Shown here in pieces: positions 1-7,341 of a stretch of DNA of 7,341 nt; position 1 is the stretch's first letter, and the number at the start of each line of letters is the position of its first letter. The stretch is taken from contig JAKAOC010000108.1 of NCBI GenBank assembly GCA_021823385.1, positions 1 through 7,341 of the forward strand. Reading direction: 5' to 3'. The DNA comes from Actinomycetes bacterium (lineage in GTDB: Bacteria; Actinomycetota; Acidimicrobiia; Acidimicrobiales; Acidimicrobiaceae). Under the pieces are notes generated by a model. It had not been told where the DNA came from and searched no databases. It worked only from the letters and a program-made list of their open reading frames with translations. The position numbers were made by a program, and so were the translations under genes.

Positions 1-3805
<3,805 letters not shown>

Positions 3806-3809
<4 letters not shown>

Positions 3810-3868
3810 TCGAGTCTCCAATGCCAGACGGGTACCAATGGTTCCGCTGGGACTTCGTTGGCCCAATG
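3806..3868. repeat. Cluster of four CCAAT/ATTGG repeats around the gltB start
   Basis: CCAAT occurs on the plus strand at 3806, 3818, 3835 and 3863. The last two copies sit in the longer near-repeats CCAATGGTTCC and CCAATGGGTTCC, and the last also forms the short palindrome TTGGCCCAA. The cluster covers the presumed gltB leader and start codon, a position where a repressor site or RNA structure could act. The spacing (12, 17 and 28 bases) is irregular, so it may be chance. Confidence 0.2.
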
Positions 3869-3877
3869 GGTTCCTAA

Positions 3878-3883
3878 ATATTA
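3878..3883 (-). promoter_or_regulatory. Possible -10 element of the gltB promoter
   Basis: On the minus strand this reads TAATAT, a close match to the bacterial -10 consensus, in a local AT-rich patch of an otherwise GC-rich spacer. Transcription would start near 3870, about 60 bases before the chosen TTG start at 3809 and downstream of the alternative ATG at 3905, which argues against that ATG. No convincing -35 hexamer sits 16-18 bases upstream, so this is a weak call. Confidence 0.25.
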
Positions 3884-4003
3884 GACGACTGTGAGGTCGG
3901 TGCATGCCAGCCGCCACAAGGCATCACCGGCGGTGAACCGCTTATTCCGTGCCGGCGGCCGGGCGTGGCCCGAAGCCGTCGCGCCTGGCTCCAGTCGGCC
4001 GCG

Positions 4004-4408
4004 TCAACCTGCCAGGAAGACCCCGAGGATCATCGCCGCAGCTGCCGATGTTCCCGATATTGCGCCCCAAACCGCATTCTGAGCCGGAGTCTTGGCCCTG
4101 GTGTGCAGCCAGGCGGAGAGACCCGAGAGGGCGACAACCGCCAACTTGACACCCAGCACGACCTTCCAGGCGGTACTGGTCTGTGCCGTCTGTATTGTGG
4201 CCACGTTCCAGAAGCCGGTGAGCACCAGCACTGCGTAGGCGGGCCAGGACATCCTGGCAAAAGCCTTTGCCGCCAGGTTGGCCACTCCGTTGCCGGCTCC
4301 GCGCAGCGTCGGGACCAGCCCGGCCAAGGTGAACTGCCCGCCCACCCAGATCGCTGCCGCCAAAACATGAATGGAAAGCCTGATCCCGTCCAAGGCGGAT
4401 GCCAGCAT
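4004..4408 (-). CDS. Small four-helix CopD-like integral membrane protein
   Basis: A 134-residue hydrophobic protein with four likely membrane helices, at about 10-32, 55-72, 83-101 and 110-133. The first helix carries His14 followed by W-V-G-G (21-24), the H-x6-W-x-G-G pattern typical of CopD-like membrane domains and related small DUF families. Lys88 at the head of helix 3 and His102 at its end also fit that pattern. CopD proteins have been linked to copper handling, but many small members have no known job and no Cys/Met-rich metal motif is visible here, so copper transport should not be assumed. The ATG at 4406-4408 is supported by GGGGAG (4416-4421) with a 7-base spacing. It lies upstream of gltB on the same strand, 194 bases away, probably as a separate unit. 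The plus-strand gene at 4491 is divergent from it. Confidence 0.75.
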   Translation of the reverse strand: MLASALDGIRLSIHVLAAAIWVGGQFTLAGLVPTLRGAGNGVANLAAKAFARMSWPAYAVLVLTGFWNVATIQTAQTSTAWKVVLGVKLAVVALSGLSAWLHTRAKTPAQNAVWGAISGTSAAAAMILGVFLAG

Positions 4409-4415
4409 TTAGAAA

Positions 4416-4421
4416 CTCCCC
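4416..4421 (-). promoter_or_regulatory. Ribosome binding site of the CopD-like gene
   Basis: GGGGAG on the minus strand, 7 bases before the ATG at 4408. It selects this start over the overlapping alternative frame that opens at 4428. Confidence 0.6.
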
Positions 4422-4476
4422 GTTTCAATAACCAGGACGCACTCGCCTCCGGCTTGTGTGCCCCCGGGTGCGCGGG

Positions 4477-4486
4477 TATATATCTT
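4477..4486 (+). promoter_or_regulatory. TATATAT -10-like element directly before the 4491 start; possible leaderless promoter
   Basis: TATATATCTT stands out in a GC-rich spacer and ends 4 bases before the ATG at 4491. The hexamer TATATC (4479-4484) leaves a 6-base gap, so transcription could begin at the A of the ATG. No good Shine-Dalgarno sequence precedes that ATG, which fits a leaderless mRNA of the kind common in actinobacteria. This is inference from sequence alone. Confidence 0.35.
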
Positions 4487-4490
4487 AGGC

Positions 4491-4928
4491 ATGCACCCTC
4501 TTAGGAGCGCTGACTCGGCGAGCGGGCCGATTCCTGCCTCACCACGGCCATGGGCTGTTTTCTGGCTCCTCGAGCCGGACTCTCCGGCCGACCGCCTTGA
4601 ACGCAAGGCGGTTGCCGGCACGTTGGCGCGCTGGAGAGCGGCGGGCTTCTCGGTGGTGGTAGTCGTAGAGGCTGCGCGGGATGTGCATGCGGGGGAGCTT
4701 GGCTTGGAAGGTGCCGAGATTCTCCAGGATTCCGAGGGGCTTGTCGCCGCTCGATACGGGGTGGCGAGGGAAGGAGGGGCCCCGTACACTTCGCGGGCGA
4801 AGCGTGCATTTGTGGCTGTCGGGAAGAATGGAGAGATCCTAAAGCGGGCGTTTCTGTACCAAGTCGAGAATGAGATAGCCGAATTGGCCGATGAATTGTG
4901 CCCGGCGCCGGCCCAGGATTCCGGCTGA
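4491..4928 (+). CDS. Peroxiredoxin-like (AhpC/TSA, thioredoxin-fold) protein lacking the peroxidatic Cys
   Basis: A 145-residue soluble protein. The pattern is that of the AhpC/TSA-redoxin fold: a beta strand (PWAVFWLLEPDSP, 20-32), a helix (33-51), a strand of consecutive valines (55-59), then ILQDSEGLVAARYGV (77-91), which mirrors the 'D-x-G-x-V-A-x-x-Y-G-V' segment of peroxiredoxins, and RAFVAVGKNGEIL (105-117), which mirrors 'FLID-x-DG-x-I'. Where BCP-type peroxiredoxins have T-P-G-C, this protein has S31-P-A-D34. Its only Cys is Cys137, near the C-terminus, and there is no CxxC. A normal peroxidase reaction is therefore unlikely; it may be a binding or regulatory derivative. The fold assignment rests on recognised pattern, not on a search. 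ATG 4491 was chosen because a -10-like element lies just upstream; a GTG at 4458 would add 11 residues but read through that element. Divergent from the CopD-like gene by 82 bases. Confidence 0.65.
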   Translation: MHPLRSADSASGPIPASPRPWAVFWLLEPDSPADRLERKAVAGTLARWRAAGFSVVVVVEAARDVHAGELGLEGAEILQDSEGLVAARYGVAREGGAPYTSRAKRAFVAVGKNGEILKRAFLYQVENEIAELADELCPAPAQDSG

Positions 4929-5006
4929 AAGTGGCCGGTTCCCAAGGGGGTCGCCGCAAGCCAAATTCTTCTCATATTTGCCCCTAAAGCTGTCGATATC
5001 GTATCT

Positions 5007-5123
5007 ATGCCAGCGCGCCGAGGGGTTTGGGTGTCCTCCTTGATGATCTCCGGACAACCGTGCTGGCCGGTTGGCGGCGCATCGTCGCTTGATCGCGTGA
5101 TAGTTGCCGGAGGGGCTTGCTGA
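5007..5123 (+). CDS. Putative 38-codon upstream ORF coupled to the PAS-GGDEF-EAL gene
   Basis: ATG at 5007 opens a 38-residue frame ending in TGA at 5121-5123, which overlaps the ATG of the next gene as TGATG. Its last codons include the Shine-Dalgarno sequence of that gene, so ribosomes translating it would run through the binding site and end on the next start, the usual layout for translational coupling. Its peptide matches no family I recognise; it holds two Trp and two Cys, one of them the last residue, and no membrane segment. It has no ribosome binding site of its own, but GATATC (4995-5000) lies 6 bases before its ATG, so it could be leaderless. Its third-position G+C is only moderately high, so coding is uncertain. 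Confidence 0.3.
   Translation: MPARRGVWVSSLMISGQPCWPVGGASSLDRVIVAGGAC
5109..5115 (+). promoter_or_regulatory. Strong ribosome binding site of the PAS-GGDEF-EAL gene
   Basis: GGAGGGG, 7 bases before the ATG at 5123. It decides that start over the in-frame TTG at 5117, which would be only 1 base away. The site lies within the upstream short ORF. Confidence 0.7.
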
Positions 5124-6847
5124 TGAAGACCAACGTGGACGTGGATACAGGAGTTGGAGCCGATGAGGCGACCGTGTCGCTTGCGCGTGCGGGAAGGCGC
5201 GTCAACGCGATAAGCACGGGGTTTTCGGCACTGCTGGGCTACGGTCCGAACGAGCTCGACAACCTTGATCTGGCGGTTCTGGTCCATCCGGCCGACCTGG
5301 ACCTGTTCGAGGCGGCGCTGCAGACTTTCTTTGGCGAGAACGAGGCCACCCAGGTCGAGGTCCGCCTAATGGACGGCGGCGGCTCCTACATGCGCGTGCG
5401 GGCTCTGATCCATTCAACGGCACAATCTCCGGACAGCTTCCTGATCGCCATCGAGCCCATGGACGACTACGCCAGCTGGGACGGCGAGTCTATCGACGCA
5501 AGCGCGCCGGCGGAGGCTTACCAGGCATATGAAGAGGAAGCGCCTTCGGCCGCCTTCGGAATCGACCCGGTAACCATGCTGCGCCAACGCGACTTCCTGC
5601 TTCACGAGTATGAGCTGCTTCGCCCGCGCTTGGGACGTGACGTTCCCGGTGCCGCATTGATAGTCGTTGACGTGGATCGGTTCAGCGTGATCGAAAGGGC
5701 GATCGGCTCCAGCGGTGCCGGGGCTGTGCTCAAGGTGGTAGGTCACCGCATGGAGGATGCCCTGAATGCCGACCAGATCCTGGTCCATCTGGAGATAGAT
5801 CGCTTCGGGATTCTTGCGTCAGGGGTAGCGGACCAGGAAACGGCCGAAGCGCTGACGCGAGCGCTGAGGGCGGTGCTCGATAGCCCCGTGGTTGCTCCCG
5901 AGGGCGAGGAGGTCGTCGTAACGGCCAGCATCGGAGTAGCGCTTCTGGACGACCCGAGCCTCGATGCACAGGAGGCGATCTCGCATGCCATGGCGGCGAA
6001 GGAGCGTGCCAAGGTGCGGGGATCGGCCAAAGTCGAGTTCTATTCGAGCAAGGAGTCAGCGAGCGACGCCAGGGCGCGGAAGAGCTTCGAGAACGACGTT
6101 CGGCGCGCGGTCGACGCGGAGGACCTCACAGTTTTGTTTCAGCCGATCTACTCCCTCGACAGTGGGAGGATCGGCGGCGTGGAGGCGCTGGTGCGCATGC
6201 GCCATCCGGAGCGCGGAATGCTCTTCCCCGCAGAGTTCATGCAGGTTGCCAAAGATATCGGCCGTCTTCCCCGAGTGGGAACCTTCGTCATCTCCAGCTC
6301 TCTGGAGGCAATTGCCGGCTGGCTGCGCACCTACCCTAATTCCGGCCTTGCCCTCAACATCAACCTCTCCGGAGATGAACTGGATGAGCCGGAGGTGGCC
6401 AACACCCTCATCGAGGGGATTCAGGCCCTGGAGATCTTGCAAGGCGCCGTCTATGTCGAGCTTTCCGACATCCACGCTGACCTCGACTGCACCTGTCACG
6501 ATTCGGTGGCGCGCCTTGGCGCGGCCGGCATCGCCCTCAGCGTCGACGAGTTCGGCTCGGGTGCCAGCGCTCTGGCCGTCTTTTCGCGCTATGACGTCTC
6601 TCAGGTCAAGCTGGGCAGGGCCATGGTTCTCGGCCTGGAGGAAAACTCCCGCTCTTGGGGAGTCCTCTCCGGACTCGTTGAGCTGGCCCATTCGCTCAGT
6701 GCGGAGGTCGTAGGCATCGGCGTAGAAAAGGCCGGCCAGATCCGGCTGATGCGCAAGCTCGGCATCGACAAGGTCCAGGGTTTCCACCTCGGCCAGCCCA
6801 TGGATCGCGACCAGATAGAAAGCCAGCTCGAACTGGTAGCAGAGTGA
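5123..6847 (+). CDS. PAS - degenerate GGDEF - degenerate EAL protein (cyclic-di-GMP signalling)
   Basis: 574 residues, soluble, with no signal peptide or membrane helix. A PAS-like sensor (about 15-110; FSALLGYGPNEL and VHPAD are typical) is joined by an acidic linker (about 112-145) to a GGDEF-like domain (about 148-315) and an EAL domain (about 328-574). The GGDEF signature is E224-I-D-R-F228. The usual 'DxDxFKxIND' segment begins D183-V-D185 but has E191 and R192 for Asn-Asp. No RxxD inhibitory site precedes the signature. Diguanylate cyclase activity is therefore not expected. The EAL domain keeps E354-A-L, N414, E446, D475, K496 and E535, but DDFG is D475-E476-F-G, KID is K496-L-G498, and AEGVE is G-I532-G-V-E535. 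The Glu replaced by Ile532 corresponds to the general base (Glu352 of RocR), so c-di-GMP hydrolysis is probably lost or weak. A binding or regulatory role is likely. The gene overlaps a short ORF by TGATG, suggesting coupled translation. Confidence 0.93.
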   Translation: MKTNVDVDTGVGADEATVSLARAGRRVNAISTGFSALLGYGPNELDNLDLAVLVHPADLDLFEAALQTFFGENEATQVEVRLMDGGGSYMRVRALIHSTAQSPDSFLIAIEPMDDYASWDGESIDASAPAEAYQAYEEEAPSAAFGIDPVTMLRQRDFLLHEYELLRPRLGRDVPGAALIVVDVDRFSVIERAIGSSGAGAVLKVVGHRMEDALNADQILVHLEIDRFGILASGVADQETAEALTRALRAVLDSPVVAPEGEEVVVTASIGVALLDDPSLDAQEAISHAMAAKERAKVRGSAKVEFYSSKESASDARARKSFENDVRRAVDAEDLTVLFQPIYSLDSGRIGGVEALVRMRHPERGMLFPAEFMQVAKDIGRLPRVGTFVISSSLEAIAGWLRTYPNSGLALNINLSGDELDEPEVANTLIEGIQALEILQGAVYVELSDIHADLDCTCHDSVARLGAAGIALSVDEFGSGASALAVFSRYDVSQVKLGRAMVLGLEENSRSWGVLSGLVELAHSLSAEVVGIGVEKAGQIRLMRKLGIDKVQGFHLGQPMDRDQIESQLELVAE

Positions 6848-6891
6848 CGCCTCTTCAGAAGCAATTCGGTAAGGCTGGTTCGCTTCTCCCG

Positions 6892-6897
6892 TAGAAT
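6892..6897 (+). promoter_or_regulatory. Possible -10 element (TAGAAT) upstream of the CvpA-family gene
   Basis: TAGAAT fits the -10 consensus in five of six positions and the TANNNT form common in actinobacteria. Seven bases separate it from a GTG at 6905, which places the likely transcription start on that GTG. No recognisable -35 hexamer is present at 16-18 bases. It lies in the 95-base gap after the EAL gene and would give the CvpA gene its own promoter. Confidence 0.35.
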
Positions 6898-6904
6898 GAT
6901 CGAC

Positions 6905-6946
6905 GTGCCGCCCAAGAGAGACCCCCAGCCCAGGGTGCAGGCTTGA
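6905..6946 (+). CDS. Putative 13-codon leader ORF overlapping the CvpA-family start
   Basis: GTG at 6905 opens a 13-residue frame rich in Pro and basic residues, ending in TGA at 6944-6946. That stop overlaps the TTG start at 6943-6945 as TTGA. An ATG at 6896 in the same frame would give 16 residues but lies within the -10 element. There is no Shine-Dalgarno sequence, so expression would depend on leaderless initiation. So short a frame may exist by chance; it is listed because it repeats the layout seen before the EAL gene. Confidence 0.2.
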   Translation: MPPKRDPQPRVQA

Positions 6947-7341
6947 ACGAACTGCACCTCATTGCCGCTGCCATCATTGCCGGGTTCAACTGGGTCGACC
7001 TCCTGATACTCATTGGGGTCGGCTACGCCGCCGTTCGCGGCGCTCAACTTGGCGCTGCGGTCCAACTGGGCTCCTACGGGGGCTTCTGGATCGGCATGTT
7101 CCTGGGTGCGCTAATCGCACCGAAGATCGCTTCGCTGATTCCGGCAACCTCCTTTTGGCGCACCGTCGTCCTGCTCTTCGTGGTTTTCGGAGCAGCCTCG
7201 CTGATCGGGGGCCTCGGCCGGCAGGTCGGCAACCGTTTTGGCGCCAAGCTGACCAGGTATCAACTTGGTGGAGTCGACTCAGGTGTCGGTAGCGTGGTCG
7301 CAGTGGTGGCGACGCTGCTGGTCGTCTGGCTGATCGGCTCC
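6943..7341 (+). CDS. CvpA-family membrane protein, N-terminal part; probable MarP-like serine protease
   Basis: The first 133 codons, open to the right edge. Four likely membrane helices are visible, at about 6-30, 38-60, 72-92 and 113-132. CvpA-family features are the W17-V-D19 at the first helix, the glycine pattern R32-G-x3-G37, the charged loop around 93-105, and G-V-D112-x-G-x-G before the last helix. In actinobacteria this domain commonly anchors a periplasmic trypsin-like protease, as in Mycobacterium tuberculosis MarP (Rv3671c), which is needed for acid resistance. The spacing and sequence style here resemble that protein, but the protease domain would lie outside the window, so a stand-alone CvpA protein is also possible. 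The TTG at 6943 is the only usable start between the upstream in-frame stop (6892-6894) and the first helix, with AGGG (6932-6935) 7 bases before it. Confidence 0.82.
   Translation, partial: MNELHLIAAAIIAGFNWVDLLILIGVGYAAVRGAQLGAAVQLGSYGGFWIGMFLGALIAPKIASLIPATSFWRTVVLLFVVFGAASLIGGLGRQVGNRFGAKLTRYQLGGVDSGVGSVVAVVATLLVVWLIGS

Noticed and set aside
3925..3960. Terminator in the gap between the CopD-like gene and gltB (CACCGGCGGTG and GCCGGCGGCC)
   Set aside because: The inverted repeats are very short with almost no loop, and no T tract follows in the minus orientation.
4030..4428. Alternative 132-codon minus-strand frame overlapping the CopD-like gene
   Set aside because: It is Trp/Pro/Arg-rich without membrane periodicity, while the chosen frame has four clean helices and a well-spaced ribosome binding site.
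4929..5122. A c-di-GMP (GEMM) riboswitch before the GGDEF-EAL gene, suggested by GGGGGTCGCCGCAAGCC near 4936-4952
   Set aside because: The conserved GEMM core (GGUCACGCACAGGGCAAACC-like and ACGCAAAGC segments) is not present; the similarity is limited to a short GC-rich string.
4409..5287. A 292-codon open frame on the minus strand opposite the peroxiredoxin-like gene and the EAL leader
   Set aside because: Its composition is low-complexity (Arg, Ser, Pro, Thr rich) with no recognisable domain, and it overlaps two plus-strand genes that show family motifs. It is a typical high-G+C antisense frame.
5964..6787. Open frames of about 245 codons on both strands within the EAL region
   Set aside because: They are shadows of the clearly conserved EAL reading frame; the plus one is Arg/Ser/Pro-rich and motif-free.
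6857..6887. Terminator after the EAL gene, AGAAGC paired with GCTTCT
   Set aside because: The stem is only 6 bp with a 19-base loop and no T tract follows.

Overview
The window comes from a high-G+C bacterium, most likely an actinobacterium. The evidence is GC-rich third codon positions, several plausible TTG/GTG starts, a glutamate synthase with a short actinobacterial-type propeptide, and a CvpA-type membrane protein resembling the N-terminus of the mycobacterial protease MarP. A deep lineage such as Acidimicrobiia is possible, but this is an inference. No tRNA, rRNA, insertion sequence, CRISPR array or prophage feature was seen.

Left half, minus strand: positions 1-3809 hold most of gltB, the large subunit of glutamate synthase. 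It is intact in frame and runs off the left edge before its C-terminal beta-helix is complete. A 194-bp gap separates it from the upstream gene at 4004-4408 (minus), a small four-helix membrane protein of the CopD-like type.

Right half, plus strand: an 82-bp divergent spacer leads to a small thioredoxin-fold protein (4491-4928) that resembles a peroxiredoxin but has Asp where the peroxidatic Cys should be. Next is a soluble PAS-GGDEF-EAL protein (5123-6847). Both of its cyclic-di-GMP domains have lost key residues: the GGDEF signature reads EIDRF, and the EAL domain has Ile in place of the general-base Glu. It is therefore more likely a c-di-GMP sensor or regulatory protein than an enzyme. 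The window ends in the first 133 codons of a CvpA-family membrane protein (6943 to the edge), probably the membrane part of a MarP-like serine protease.

The most unusual small-scale pattern is that the last two plus-strand genes are each preceded by a short open frame whose stop codon overlaps the next start codon (TGATG at 5121-5125, TTGA at 6943-6946). Both short frames begin just after a -10-like sequence. The 4491 gene also starts a few bases after a TATATAT run. This suggests leaderless transcription and translational coupling, but it is not proven. Apart from gltB (nitrogen assimilation), the neighbouring genes show no evident common pathway; oxidative or acid stress, envelope functions and c-di-GMP signalling are possible themes only.
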